Made by a program: the position numbers and the translations under genes. Below are positions 26,661 to 35,578 of a stretch of DNA of 64,000 bases, piece by piece. This DNA is from an uncultured Tateyamaria sp. (GTDB lineage Bacteria > Pseudomonadota > Alphaproteobacteria > Rhodobacterales > Rhodobacteraceae). The stretch spans positions 310,001-374,000 of the forward strand of contig NZ_CANNCF010000004.1 of the NCBI RefSeq assembly GCF_947503045.1. Direction: 5' to 3'. Below the pieces are notes generated by a model that ran no database searches, had not been told where the DNA came from, and was given only the letters and a program-made list of their open reading frames with translations. Positions within the stretch are counted from its first letter, which is position 1; the number at the start of each line of letters is the position of its first letter.

Positions 26661-27986
26661 ATGACGTTCCAATGGCTCAAACGTTACATGCCCCGAGGCA
26701 TCTACGCCCGCGCGGCTTTGATCCTGATGCTGCCGGTTGTCTTTGTGCAACTGGTCGTGTCGGTGGTGTTTGTATCGGACCATTTCGAAGATGTCACACG
26801 GCAGATGAGCAATGCCGCCGCCCGCGAGGTGCGCCTTGTGCTGAGCCGTATCGCGCGCGAGAGTTCGGTCGAAGACATCGCCATCAGCACGGCGGATGTG
26901 ATCGGCCCGCTGTCCATTTTGCTGCGCCCAGTGGAAGACGCTGCCCTGGGCGAAGCGGACCGGCGGCAGTGGTATGATTTTTCCGGCATCGTGATCACCC
27001 AGAACCTGCGTCGACATGTTCCCGAGCTGGCGGTGGTGGATCTGTCCAACGACCGCGTCGTCCGCCTGATCCTCGCCACCGATCTGGGGCCGGTCGAGAT
27101 GCAGTTCGACCGCCGCCGCGTGTCGGCCGCCGCGCCGCACCAGTTGCTGGTCAACATGGTGTTTTTCAGCATCCTGATCACCTTTGTCGCCTTCATCTAT
27201 ATGCGCAATCAGTTGCGTCCGATCAAACGGCTGGCCCGCGCGGCCGAGGCTTTTGGCCGTGGCCATGCGATGTCCTATGTGCCGGCCGGGGCGACCGAGG
27301 TGCGCGCGGCCGGGACCGCCTTTGTCGACATGCGCAACCGGATCGAACGGCAAATCGAAACCCGCACCCTGATGCTATCCGGGGTCAGCCACGATCTGCG
27401 CACGCCGCTCACACGGATGCGCCTTGCGCTGTCGATGCTCGAGGACGAAGACCGCATCCCGCTGGAGCGGGATGTGGATGACATGCAGGAGATGATCGAC
27501 GCCTTTCTGAGCTTTGCCAAGGGTGACAGCGAGGGGGAGCCGGAAAAGGTCGATCCCATCGCACTGGCCCGAGGCCTTGTCGAAAGTGCGCAGCGTGCAG
27601 GCCAGCCCGTGACGCTGGCCGAGGTCGAGGGGGACGGCGAAGGCACAGTGATGCTGCGTGTGCCGGCCATGCGCCGCGCGCTGGACAACCTTATCACCAA
27701 TGCGGTGCGCTATGGCCAGCGGGCCGAGGTGTCGGTGCGGCTGAGTGACAAATCGCTGCGCTTTCGCGTTGAGGACGCAGGCCCCGGCATCCCCGAAAGC
27801 CAGCGCGCGGATGCGCAACGCCCCTTTGTCCGCCTTGATCCGTCGCGCAACCAGAACCAGGGCTCGGGTGTGGGCTTGGGACTGGCCATTGCCACCGACA
27901 TCGCCCGCTCGCACGGCGGTGTCCTGCGCCTTGGGCACAGTGACAAGCTGGGGGGGTTGCGCGCGGACATCGTGATTGCGCGCTGA
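26661..27986 (+). CDS. Sensor histidine kinase, EnvZ-like
   Basis: The 441-residue product has a first membrane helix at about 17-40, a periplasmic domain to about 160, a second helix at about 160-182, HAMP, then a HisKA domain with the phospho-acceptor in SGVSHDLRTPLTRMRLAL (near residue 244). The ATPase domain follows, with N box DNLITNAVRYG, G1 VEDAGPGIP and G2 GSGVGLGLAI. It resembles EnvZ, but no response regulator gene is adjacent, so it is an orphan in this window. It diverges from the MBL gene across 57 bp. Confidence 0.92.
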   Translation: MTFQWLKRYMPRGIYARAALILMLPVVFVQLVVSVVFVSDHFEDVTRQMSNAAAREVRLVLSRIARESSVEDIAISTADVIGPLSILLRPVEDAALGEADRRQWYDFSGIVITQNLRRHVPELAVVDLSNDRVVRLILATDLGPVEMQFDRRRVSAAAPHQLLVNMVFFSILITFVAFIYMRNQLRPIKRLARAAEAFGRGHAMSYVPAGATEVRAAGTAFVDMRNRIERQIETRTLMLSGVSHDLRTPLTRMRLALSMLEDEDRIPLERDVDDMQEMIDAFLSFAKGDSEGEPEKVDPIALARGLVESAQRAGQPVTLAEVEGDGEGTVMLRVPAMRRALDNLITNAVRYGQRAEVSVRLSDKSLRFRVEDAGPGIPESQRADAQRPFVRLDPSRNQNQGSGVGLGLAIATDIARSHGGVLRLGHSDKLGGLRADIVIAR

Positions 27987-28071
27987 GGCACGTGCCGCCA
28001 CGGAACGCTTGTTCCGCCGGCCCGTCCCCCCTTACCCAGAGGCCAAGAGATTTTTCAAAAGGAACCCGCAC

Positions 28072-28521
28072 ATGACCCCGTTCGACATGATCAAGGACCA
28101 TATGAGCAAGGCTATTCCCTTTGCCAATCACGTCGGTATCGAACTGCTCGAGATTGCGGATGGCAGGGCCACAGCCGCACTTGATCAGCGCACCGAAACC
28201 TCCAACCACATCCAGACTCAACATGCGGGCGCGATGTTTACGCTGGGCGAGGCGGCCTCGGGCGCGGCCCTGGGTGGGGCGCTGGCACCAGTGCTACTGA
28301 CGGTCCGACCCGTTGCGGCGGGCGCGCAGATTTCTTACGTCAAGATCGCCAAGGGCCGCCTGACCGCCACAGCCCAATCCAGCCGACCGGGCGCAGAATT
28401 GCTGGCGGAGCTGAAAGAGGTCGGCAAGGTCGCTTTTGCCGTCGATGTTGATATCCGCGACGAAGCGGGTGACACGGTCGTTAACCTGCGCGTCGACTGG
28501 CACGTCAAGGCTGCGGGGTAG
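28072..28521 (+). CDS. Hotdog-fold thioesterase-like protein (PaaI/DUF4442 type)
   Basis: The 149-residue product has the hotdog-fold pattern of acyl-CoA thioesterases: GIELLEIADGRATAALD, the motif IQTQHAGAMFTLGEAASGAAL in place of the PaaI HGG segment, and a beta-rich second half. AAAAGGA eight bases before ATG 28072 supports the start. It lies 85 bp after the kinase gene and 5 bp before the GFA gene, so the last two may share a transcript. Substrate is unknown. Confidence 0.8.
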   Translation: MTPFDMIKDHMSKAIPFANHVGIELLEIADGRATAALDQRTETSNHIQTQHAGAMFTLGEAASGAALGGALAPVLLTVRPVAAGAQISYVKIAKGRLTATAQSSRPGAELLAELKEVGKVAFAVDVDIRDEAGDTVVNLRVDWHVKAAG

Positions 28522-28526
28522 GGCGC

Positions 28527-28907
28527 ATGGGTGCCGCCTTTGGGGCCGGTTGCCTGTGCGGCGGTTTGCGCCTGACGGCGACCGGAACGCCCAAACGGGT
28601 GGGCATCTGCCATTGTCTGGACTGCCGCAAACATCACGGGGCGGCGTTTTATGCAGCAGCCGTGTTTGACGCCGCAGCGGTAGACATCACAGGCCCAGCC
28701 CAAAGCTATGAAGGCCGCGCCTTCTGTGCGCGCTGCGGCAGTTCCGTCTTTGCCCGCAGTGCAGACGAGATCGAAGTGCACCTGGGTGCGATGGACGATC
28801 CCAACGCACTGGTGCCCACATACGAGTTGTGGTGCATCCGTCGCGCACCGTGGCTGGCGCCGTTTGCCGGAACGACCTGCTACGAGCGCGGGCGCGACGA
28901 CGGCTAG
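28527..28907 (+). CDS. GFA (glutathione-dependent formaldehyde-activating) family zinc protein
   Basis: The 126-residue product shows the cysteine pattern of the GFA/Mss4-like fold: GCLCGGL near residue 8, HCLDCRKHHGAAF near 29 and FCARCGSSVF near 66. These bind structural and catalytic zinc in the family founder. Most family members are not true formaldehyde enzymes, so a general label is used. It starts 5 bp after the thioesterase-like gene and ends just before tRNA-Ile2. Confidence 0.86.
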   Translation: MGAAFGAGCLCGGLRLTATGTPKRVGICHCLDCRKHHGAAFYAAAVFDAAAVDITGPAQSYEGRAFCARCGSSVFARSADEIEVHLGAMDDPNALVPTYELWCIRRAPWLAPFAGTTCYERGRDDG

Positions 28908-28915
28908 GCGGAATT

Positions 28916-28992
28916 TGGTAGGCCCGGCAGGACTTGAACCCGCAACCAAAGCGTTATGAGCGCTCTGCTCTAACCAATTGAGCTACAGGCCC
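28916..28992 (-). tRNA. tRNA-Ile2 (CAT anticodon, lysidine type)
   Basis: The reverse strand folds as a 77-nt tRNA with encoded CCA. Acceptor arms GGGCCTG and CGGGCCT pair (with a G-T at the base), and the anticodon loop CTCATAA holds CAT. The anticodon arm GAGCGCTCATAACGCTTTGG and the D arm follow tRNA-Ile2, whose C34 is changed to lysidine by TilS, rather than initiator or elongator tRNA-Met. The T arm is GCGGGTTCAAGTCCTGC. Confidence 0.88.
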
Positions 28993-29052
28993 GCCAAGGC
29001 TCGGGGATACCACCGAAATTGGACGTGTCAAGGCGTCGGCGGGCCGTAAGCT

Positions 29053-30141
29053 TCAGAACCTGAAACGTGCGCCAACAAGGACGACGTCGATATCCTGAAA
29101 GTCGGTTGACGGTGTGCTGACATCAAAGGTGCGGTAACCGGCGTAAAATTCGGTGTTCAACTTGTCGACTTTCTGAACAGCAAAAAAGCTTACGGATTCC
29201 GAGCTGCTGCCCAGCACGCCTTGATCCTGTCCGTCATAATAGTCGATGGCAAAGGATGTCGTGCCTGCCTTGATCAGCTTGTCGGTCTGATACCCGAACT
29301 TGATGTAGTTGAAGCCGGGGTCGCGATTGCTGTTGTCCAGATCGTCCGCACCGGTTGCAAACGTCACGTTGAACCCGGTTGGATCGTGAAAGGCCGAAAT
29401 CGAACCGCTGACCCGATCTGCCGTTTCGGTTTCTGCAAAGGCACCAGCAGCGCTCACGCGAATGTCGCCCAGTTTTGCGTTGTACCGCAGCGCAATGTCG
29501 TTGCGGCTGTCCTCGCCGAAGGACACGGATGCGACAAAACCATTCAGGAATTCCGGCGTGTCATAGCGGAAACGCTCGATCCGGCTGAGTCCGTCAAAGT
29601 TGCTGAAGAAATCACCGACATCCGATGTGCTGAGTGCACCGCTCGGCGTGCGGAACAGTTGCCCACCCGCAATCAGACCCACATCCGAGTAGTTGCCGAG
29701 GCTCGTGCCGGACAAATCCACTTCGGACACCCCATTGGATGCCGTGTCGCCCTGACCATAGGCAAAGTTACCAAACGGCGTATTTGTATAGAGTTCGAAT
29801 TTCCGTTCGTTCGACACGGACGAGCTGATGTCGGAATTCAACTGGCTGACCGAGTTGGACGAGCTGAACTCGAATTCATATTCAATAATTGCGCCAACTG
29901 CGTAGTCGCCGAAGTCATATTCGGCCTGTGCACGCAGGCGCGTGGATGAGTTGTCGTTGTCGACCGAGAACTGGTTGGATTCGACGCCGTCATCTGCGAA
30001 CAGAATGCCCCGGTTGATCTGGCCGCCAAAGGTAAAGGTGAACCCTCCGTCCTTGATGTTGACGACCTGGGAATGGGCCTGCGTGCCAAGCAGTGGTGCG
30101 GCGATCAACAACGCGGCGAGGGTGGGGGTGCGAGAGGTCAT
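29053..30141 (-). CDS. Outer-membrane porin (Rhodobacter type)
   Basis: The 362-residue product has a signal peptide ending near AHSQ, then regularly alternating beta strands (FTFGGQINRGILF, YAVGAIIEYEFEF, FGNFAYGQGD) and the terminal phenylalanine motif VLVGARFRF read by the BAM complex. Acidic, serine-rich loops fit a general diffusion porin of marine Alphaproteobacteria. ATG at 30141 precedes a good signal peptide; an ATG 11 codons upstream adds residues atypical of one. It diverges from purM. Confidence 0.88.
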   Translation of the reverse strand: MTSRTPTLAALLIAAPLLGTQAHSQVVNIKDGGFTFTFGGQINRGILFADDGVESNQFSVDNDNSSTRLRAQAEYDFGDYAVGAIIEYEFEFSSSNSVSQLNSDISSSVSNERKFELYTNTPFGNFAYGQGDTASNGVSEVDLSGTSLGNYSDVGLIAGGQLFRTPSGALSTSDVGDFFSNFDGLSRIERFRYDTPEFLNGFVASVSFGEDSRNDIALRYNAKLGDIRVSAAGAFAETETADRVSGSISAFHDPTGFNVTFATGADDLDNSNRDPGFNYIKFGYQTDKLIKAGTTSFAIDYYDGQDQGVLGSSSESVSFFAVQKVDKLNTEFYAGYRTFDVSTPSTDFQDIDVVLVGARFRF

Positions 30142-30250
30142 GGTGGATTGTCCCGAAAAGAAGTTGTGGCTCACTTGCCTCTATCAACTTTGTGGACCCG
30201 ATCTCGCGTTTTCAACTCTGGCGGGATCACAGTTTATTGCGCTGAATTGA

Positions 30251-30266
30251 TGTGCGCAGGCGCACA
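30251..30266. promoter_or_regulatory. 16-bp palindrome in the porin-purM intergenic region
   Basis: TGTGCGC-AG-GCGCACA is a perfect inverted repeat with 7-bp arms, located 110 bp before porin codon 1 and about 70 bp before purM. It could be an operator for a dimeric regulator or part of a transcript hairpin. No known consensus was matched. Confidence 0.35.
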
Positions 30267-30334
30267 GCACGTATTTCCTTTTGCAACTCCAGTCCGGTTC
30301 ACGTTATGGGGCGCGGGACGCAGGGGGATTGCAC

Positions 30335-31381
30335 ATGAGCGATGGCAAAAATGGAATGACCTACGCACAAGCAGGCGTGGACATCGACGCAGGCAACGCG
30401 CTGGTCGAGCGGATCAAACCTGCGGCGGCGGCCACCAAACGCTCGGGCGTGGCCTCGGGCCTTGGTGGATTTGGCGGATTGTTTGATCTCAAGGCGGCAG
30501 GGTTTTCTGACCCGGTTCTGGTGGCTGCAACGGACGGTGTGGGCACCAAGCTGCGCATTGCCATCGACACTGGCAATGTGGACGGCGTGGGCGTCGATCT
30601 GGTGGCCATGTGCGTCAACGATTTGGTCTGTCAGGGCGCTGAGCCCTTGTTTTTCCTCGACTATTTCGCCACAGGAAAATTGGATCTGGATCAGGCCGCT
30701 CGCATCATCGAAGGGATCGCTAAGGGTTGTTCCGCCTCTGGCTGCGCGTTGATCGGTGGCGAAACCGCCGAGATGCCGGGCATGTATCCGGCGGGCGATT
30801 TCGACCTTGCTGGCTTTGCCGTAGGCGCGATGGAACGGGGCACAGCGCTGCCAGCTGATGTCGCGGCAGGCGACGTGGTTCTGGGACTGACCTCGGACGG
30901 GGTGCATTCCAACGGCTACTCGCTGGTGCGCCGCATTGTCGAAGCCTCGGGCCTTGGTTGGGACGACGCCTGCCCGTGGGCCGATGGCTCGCTGGGCGAG
31001 GCACTGCTGACGCCCACACGGCTGTACGTCAAGGCAGCTCTCGCGGCGATCAAGGCGGGCGGCGTGCGCGGCTTTGCTCACATCACTGGCGGTGGCTTGA
31101 CCGAGAACCTGCCGCGCGTCTTTCCCGAAGGGCTTGGCTGCAGCGTCAATCTGGATGCGTGGGACTTGCCGCCCGTTTTCAAATGGCTCGCCGAGAAGGG
31201 CGGGATGGAACAGGCCGAGATGCTCAAGACCTTTAACGCAGGGATCGGCATGGTGGTCATCGTGGCCCCCGAAGCCGTCTCGGAGGTGACCGCAGCCTTG
31301 ACGGGCGAAGGACAGACGGTGATCACCCTCGGCCACGTGAGCGACGGGCAGGGCGTGAGCTATTCAGGGCAGCTTTGGTGA
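30335..31381 (+). CDS. purM: Phosphoribosylformylglycinamidine cyclo-ligase (AIR synthetase)
   Basis: PurM closes the imidazole ring in step five of purine synthesis, using ATP. The 348-residue product has the family features [56 protein letters not shown] and [22 protein letters not shown] precedes ATG 30335, which gives the expected N-terminus. Its stop overlaps the purN GTG start as GTGA, so the two purine genes are translationally coupled. Confidence 0.97.
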   Translation: MSDGKNGMTYAQAGVDIDAGNALVERIKPAAAATKRSGVASGLGGFGGLFDLKAAGFSDPVLVAATDGVGTKLRIAIDTGNVDGVGVDLVAMCVNDLVCQGAEPLFFLDYFATGKLDLDQAARIIEGIAKGCSASGCALIGGETAEMPGMYPAGDFDLAGFAVGAMERGTALPADVAAGDVVLGLTSDGVHSNGYSLVRRIVEASGLGWDDACPWADGSLGEALLTPTRLYVKAALAAIKAGGVRGFAHITGGGLTENLPRVFPEGLGCSVNLDAWDLPPVFKWLAEKGGMEQAEMLKTFNAGIGMVVIVAPEAVSEVTAALTGEGQTVITLGHVSDGQGVSYSGQLW

Positions 31382-31968
31382 GCAAACGGGTCGGCATCTT
31401 CGTCTCGGGCGGCGGGTCGAACATGCGCGCGCTGGTCTCGGACATGGTGGGCGACCACCCCGCACGCGCCGCAGTCGTGGTCTCCAACAATGAAAACGCG
31501 GGCGGCATTGCCTGGGCGCGGGAGCAAGGCATTGCGACCGAAGTGATCGACCACCGCCCGTTTGACGAGGATCGTGCCCGGTTCGAGGATACGATCACCG
31601 CAGCGCTCGTCCCGTATGATCTTGATATCATCTGCCTTGCGGGTTTCATGCGGGTGCTCACCGCGGGTTTTGTGGCGCCCTGGCAGGGTCGGATGCTGAA
31701 CATCCACCCCTCGCTGTTGCCCAAATACAAGGGGCTTAACACCCATGCCCGCGCGCTTGCGGCTGGGGACAGCGAACATGGCTGCACTGTGCATCTGGTC
31801 ACGCCGGCCCTTGATGACGGACCCATCCTTGGGCAGGCCCGCATCCCGGTGAACCCCGGCGACATCGCAGAAACGCTGGCCGCGCGGGTCCTTGTGCAGG
31901 AACACCGGCTTTACCCGGCGGTCCTGCGCCGGTTCGCCAGCGGAGAGACAGCCCCGCTCACGCTCTAG
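31378..31968 (+). CDS. purN: Phosphoribosylglycinamide formyltransferase (GTG start)
   Basis: PurN transfers a formyl group from 10-formyl-tetrahydrofolate to GAR. The 196-residue product has the folate-enzyme motifs [40 protein letters not shown] and [15 protein letters not shown], which include the catalytic Asn-His-Asp set. GTG at 31378 overlaps the purM stop; a TTG one codon earlier is the only nearby alternative. The purMN pair is standard in Alphaproteobacteria. Confidence 0.97.
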   Translation: MSKRVGIFVSGGGSNMRALVSDMVGDHPARAAVVVSNNENAGGIAWAREQGIATEVIDHRPFDEDRARFEDTITAALVPYDLDIICLAGFMRVLTAGFVAPWQGRMLNIHPSLLPKYKGLNTHARALAAGDSEHGCTVHLVTPALDDGPILGQARIPVNPGDIAETLAARVLVQEHRLYPAVLRRFASGETAPLTL

Positions 31969-32043
31969 CAACCCCCATGGGATTACTATAGCGTCCCTCA
32001 GACCAATCGGTGATGCGCACCGGACAAACCAAGAAGTTCGTAC

Positions 32044-33204
32044 ATGAAAACAATCACAACGACCGATGACCTCGCCGCGTATTGCAAAGAGGCCGCAACC
32101 CACGACTATGTCACGGTCGACACCGAGTTCCTGCGCGAACGGACCTATTATTCCAAACTCTGCCTGATCCAGCTGGCCATGCCGGGCACCGATGACAGCG
32201 GTGCTGTGCTGGTGGACCCGCTGGCGGGTGGGCTGTCGCTGGAGCCGCTTTACGATCTGTTTCGCGATACCTCGGTGGTCAAGGTGTTCCATGCCGCACG
32301 GCAGGACCTCGAAATCTTCTATGTGGATGCGCAGGTCTTTCCCGAGCCGCTGTTTGACACGCAAGTGGCGGCGATGGTCTGCGGCTTTGGCGAGCAGGTG
32401 GGCTATGAGACACTGGTGCGCAAGATCGCGCGCCAACCTCTTGATAAGACATCACGTTTCACGGACTGGTCGCGCCGTCCGCTGACGGATGCGCAAAAGA
32501 CATATGCGCTGGCGGACGTGACGCATCTGCGCCAGATCTACGAATTCCTCGCCGCCAAGCTGGCCGAGAGCGGGCGGTCGCGTTGGGTTGCCGAGGAATT
32601 GCAGACTCTGCTGACGCCCGAGACCTATATCATCGACCCAAGGAACGCGTGGAAACGGGTCAAGACCCGCACATCCTCGTCCAAATTCCTTGCTGTGGTA
32701 CAGGAGCTGGCCGCCTTCCGTGAAAGCCATGCCCAAAGCCGCAATATCCCGCGCAATCGGGTCTACAAGGATGATGCGCTGGTCGAATTGGCGAGCAACA
32801 AGCCGAAATCCCTTGAGGACCTGGGCCGCTCGCGCTTGCTCCTGCGCGAGGCGCGCAAGGGCGATATCGCCGATGGCATTCTGGCGGCCGTAGCGCGCGG
32901 CGTGACCATGCCGCCCGAGTCGCAACCCAAACCGGATCGCTCACGTGAAAAGCTGCAGGTGAACCCGGCGCTCGCGGATTTGTTGCGGGTTCTGCTCAAG
33001 GCCAAAACCGAAAGTGCGGGTGTGGCGGCCAAGCTGATTGCGTCGGCCTCTGATCTGGATGCGCTGGCGGCCGGAGTGCGCGATGTCGCCGCACTCAAGG
33101 GCTGGCGGTCCGAAGTGTTTGGCGAAGACGCTTTGCGCCTGTGCGAAGGCCGTGTGGCGCTGACTGCGTCTGGCGCGGATATCCGGATTATCGAACTGGA
33201 CTGA
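32044..33204 (+). CDS. rnd: Ribonuclease D
   Basis: RNase D is a 3'-5' exoribonuclease of the DEDD family that trims tRNA and other small RNAs. The 386-residue product has ExoI VTVDTEFLRERTYY, ExoII VKVFHAARQDLEIF and ExoIII with YALADVTHLRQIY, giving the four acidic metal ligands and the catalytic tyrosine. An HRDC domain follows near residues 215-290 (SSKFLAVVQELAAFRESHAQ) and a second, weaker one near the C-terminus. It is preceded by about 75 bp and ends convergently with a lipoprotein gene. Confidence 0.95.
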   Translation: MKTITTTDDLAAYCKEAATHDYVTVDTEFLRERTYYSKLCLIQLAMPGTDDSGAVLVDPLAGGLSLEPLYDLFRDTSVVKVFHAARQDLEIFYVDAQVFPEPLFDTQVAAMVCGFGEQVGYETLVRKIARQPLDKTSRFTDWSRRPLTDAQKTYALADVTHLRQIYEFLAAKLAESGRSRWVAEELQTLLTPETYIIDPRNAWKRVKTRTSSSKFLAVVQELAAFRESHAQSRNIPRNRVYKDDALVELASNKPKSLEDLGRSRLLLREARKGDIADGILAAVARGVTMPPESQPKPDRSREKLQVNPALADLLRVLLKAKTESAGVAAKLIASASDLDALAAGVRDVAALKGWRSEVFGEDALRLCEGRVALTASGADIRIIELD

Positions 33205-33212
33205 AGCGACGC

Positions 33213-33746
33213 TTAGCGGCGTGACGTGGTCTGTGCGTTGCGCACGCCCTCGACGCGGATGACGCGGACGTCGCGCAATTCGCGATCGCTGAGATGTACG
33301 GCTGCCGTCACGGTGCGCACACGGGTCGACGTGGCACGGCGCAATTCAGACGGGCGCTCGGCCTCGAGCCGGTAGGTCAACACGCCGTCTACGGGCTCTG
33401 TACCTTCGGTGGCGGGGGTCAGTTGGACACCGTAAGGGCCGTCATAAGACGAAATGCCCGTGGCGCGCACGATCGCCCCACCGGGCACGCGCTCGATCAC
33501 CAGACCGCTGACCTGATCGACCGGGCTGCCGCGATACTCAACGACTTTGTCGCGGGTGGAGCGGAACAATCCGCCGCGTTCGTTCACGGGGATGAGAGGA
33601 TTGACCTCTGCGCGCGCGTCCCGCTCGATCGGGTCCGAGCGGCTGTTGCCAAACCAGTTGAACGGGTTCACGCGGCTGTCGCGGATCACTCCGCACGCAC
33701 TCAACGTGAGCGTTGCAATCAAAACTGTCGTCGTCAAAAGGCGCAT
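33213..33746 (-). CDS. Lipoprotein of unknown function
   Basis: The 177-residue product starts with a lipoprotein signal peptide with the lipobox LSAC (cysteine 18). The next residue, glycine, does not argue for inner-membrane retention. The rest is rich in arginine and beta strands (VVEYRGSPVDQVSGLVIERV). Homologous-looking lipoproteins are common in roseobacters, but no function is known to me. It converges with rnd and diverges from sufE. Confidence 0.75.
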   Translation of the reverse strand: MRLLTTTVLIATLTLSACGVIRDSRVNPFNWFGNSRSDPIERDARAEVNPLIPVNERGGLFRSTRDKVVEYRGSPVDQVSGLVIERVPGGAIVRATGISSYDGPYGVQLTPATEGTEPVDGVLTYRLEAERPSELRRATSTRVRTVTAAVHLSDRELRDVRVIRVEGVRNAQTTSRR

Positions 33747-33879
33747 GGTCTGCTCGTCTCATCTGTTGGCTCTTTAGGTAGCGGATGTCGCAGCACTTGA
33801 AAAGCGCCCATTGCCGCACTGGACCTTTGGGGGTGCAACGCCTAGGTCACGAGACGGGTTCGATGAAAAGAGGTTTTTC

Positions 33880-34284
33880 ATGGCAAGTGCCGCATTCGAA
33901 GAGATCGTGGAGGATTTCGAATTTCTCGACGACTGGGAAGACCGCTATCGCTATGTGATCGAGCAGGGCAAGGCGATGCCGCCGCTGGATGAGGCGCTGA
34001 AAGTGCCTGCGACCAAGGTCGATGGTTGTGCATCGCAAGTGTGGCTGCACGCGGTGATCGAGGACGGAAAGTTTCATTTTGATGGTGACAGTGATGCTAT
34101 GATCGTCAAGGGTCTCATCGCGGTTTTACGACGCCTTTACAACGGACTGGAAGCCAAAGCTGTTCTGGATGTGGATGCACGCGCCGAGATGGCGCGGCTG
34201 GGTCTGAACGATCATCTGTCCGCGCAGCGCTCGAACGGGTTGCGCGCGATGATCGAACGGGTGCGTCTGGTGGCGGCCGAGTGA
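33880..34284 (+). CDS. sufE: SufE family Fe-S cluster assembly sulfur acceptor
   Basis: SufE takes persulfide sulfur from SufS and passes it to the cluster scaffold. The 134-residue product has the family core FEFLDDWEDRYRYVIEQGK, the reactive cysteine in KVDGCASQVWL (residue 50) and the C-terminal LGLNDHLSAQRSNGLRAMI. AAAGAGG precedes ATG 33880. It stands apart from any suf operon in this window. A repeat element follows it. Confidence 0.94.
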   Translation: MASAAFEEIVEDFEFLDDWEDRYRYVIEQGKAMPPLDEALKVPATKVDGCASQVWLHAVIEDGKFHFDGDSDAMIVKGLIAVLRRLYNGLEAKAVLDVDARAEMARLGLNDHLSAQRSNGLRAMIERVRLVAAE

Positions 34285-34289
34285 TCCAA

Positions 34290-34366
34290 AGGCCGCCTTG
34301 CGGCGACGCGATTTGATTTTGTGAATGGGGGCTCTGCCCCCAAACCCCCGTGGTATTTTCAGTCAG
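34290..34366. repeat. Two-hairpin intergenic repeat, copy 2
   Basis: GGCCGCCTTGCGGCGAC (first hairpin), then GATTTTGTGAAT, then TGGGGGCTCTGCCCCCA and AACCCCCGTGGTATTTT. The order and sequence match the element at 10344-10410. Here it lies between the convergent ends of sufE and the DUF1638 gene, where it could terminate transcription in both directions. Confidence 0.6.
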
Positions 34367-35009
34367 AAGAAACAGGGGCGAGTTTGGCAAGCGTGGTGCT
34401 GAGATCGCCGTAGCCGGTGAAGCGACGCTCGAAGGCAAGGCCGAGGGTTTGCGCGGCTTTTCGTGCCTTTTCCGTCAGGGCCGGATCGTCGGTCTGGGCC
34501 TGATAGACCAGCTTTTCATAATTGCCGAAATACATGTCCCGCAGTTCCGGATGACGGTCGAGGCCCATGGGTTTGAGGATGAAGGCTTCGAACTGGCGCA
34601 CAAGGAAATCGGTGAGATAGAAGGCGGTGAATTCACTTTCACTTATCTCGGCAAAGCGTTCATTTCCTTCGAAAAAGCTGTAGCAATGCGGGCCTGCGAC
34701 CATCTCGACGCCCATCTCTTCACAGGCCGTTTGTAACAGGCCACCGGTGCCGCAATCTGCGTAGACGACGAAGATGCTGGCATAGGCCGCGCGGTGTTTG
34801 GCAACGGCCTTGCGGACCTCATCCGTGATCTTTTCGGGGTAGAGGTGCAGTTTTGCCGGCAGGCAGGTGAGGTCCATGTGTTCCCAGCCATTGCGCGCCT
34901 TGAGGTCGAGAATTTCGCGCGCCAGTGCGCCGCAGGCGATCAGCAGGATACGGCCCTGACCCGTGGCGTCCAGACCGTGTTCGGTCAGGGCGGTGTCGTT
35001 CAGCGCCAT
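34359..35009 (-). CDS. DUF1638 domain protein
   Basis: The 216-residue product belongs to DUF1638, found mostly beside corrinoid methyltransferase genes. Visible features are ILLIACGALAREIL near the start, LTCLPAKLHLYPEKI, FVVYADCGTGGLL and MVAGPHCYSFFEG, with conserved cysteines and histidines that could bind metal or cofactor. Its start overlaps the thioredoxin-like gene by 10 bp, so it is the third gene of the corrinoid operon. Function is unknown; a role in handling the corrinoid protein or its methyl donor is plausible. Confidence 0.85.
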   Translation of the reverse strand: MALNDTALTEHGLDATGQGRILLIACGALAREILDLKARNGWEHMDLTCLPAKLHLYPEKITDEVRKAVAKHRAAYASIFVVYADCGTGGLLQTACEEMGVEMVAGPHCYSFFEGNERFAEISESEFTAFYLTDFLVRQFEAFILKPMGLDRHPELRDMYFGNYEKLVYQAQTDDPALTEKARKAAQTLGLAFERRFTGYGDLSTTLAKLAPVSSD

Positions 35010-35545
35010 TTGATCGAGCAGCCCATGCTGGGGGTCTGATCCTGTGGGCCGTGGCCGGTCGCTGCGATCTGGCGCATGGCGGTGAGCAGTTCGGGGGCGC
35101 GGTTGGTTGCATCCCCCATGCGCGCATCATCCAGCCGCCCACGATACTGCAATTCCCCAGCGCCGTTCAGCCCAAAGAAGTCCGGCGTGCAGATCGCATC
35201 GTAAGAGCGGGCCACGCGCTGGTCGGCGTCCACAAGGTAGGGGAAGGGGAAATTGTGCTTGTCCGCGAAATCGATCATCCGGTGGGGCGCGTCTGCGGGG
35301 TAGCTGTCATAGTCGTTGGACATGATGGCAAGCACGCCGATGCCCTCATCCAACAAGGTCTGCGCATCCGCGGCCAGCCGGTCAGCGATGGCGACCACAT
35401 AGGGGCAGTGGTTGCAGATGAACGCGATCAGCAGGCCCTTGGAGGTCAGGTGGTCGGCAAGTTTGTGCATCTTGCCCTGCGCATCAGGAAGCCCAAACGC
35501 AGGCGCAGCCCAGCCGAAATCGCACACGGGGGTGTCACGTAACAT
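35000..35545 (-). CDS. Thioredoxin-like (redoxin) protein
   Basis: The 181-residue product has an AhpC/TSA-Redoxin fold: PAFGLPDAQGKMHKLADH, then the motif LIAFICNHCPYVVAIADRL in which CNHC stands where thioredoxins have CxxC, then a cis-proline-type TPDFFGLNG segment. A late cysteine occurs in SMGCSIKW. This group, with the CNHCPYV motif, is common in Bacteria and poorly characterised. It lies 33 bp after the corrinoid gene and overlaps the DUF1638 gene, suggesting a redox role for that module. Confidence 0.85.
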   Translation of the reverse strand: MLRDTPVCDFGWAAPAFGLPDAQGKMHKLADHLTSKGLLIAFICNHCPYVVAIADRLAADAQTLLDEGIGVLAIMSNDYDSYPADAPHRMIDFADKHNFPFPYLVDADQRVARSYDAICTPDFFGLNGAGELQYRGRLDDARMGDATNRAPELLTAMRQIAATGHGPQDQTPSMGCSIKWR

Positions 35546-35578
35546 GTCGTCGTCTCCTCTGGCCTTTGGGGGCCGAGG

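Noticed and set aside
28916..28992. tRNA-Met identity based on the CAT anticodon
   Set aside because: The anticodon arm and body follow tRNA-Ile2 (lysidine type), not initiator or elongator Met.
25546..28992. A genomic island bounded by the tRNA-Asn and tRNA-Ile2 genes
   Set aside because: No integrase, attachment repeat or composition shift was seen; the genes between are ordinary chromosomal types.
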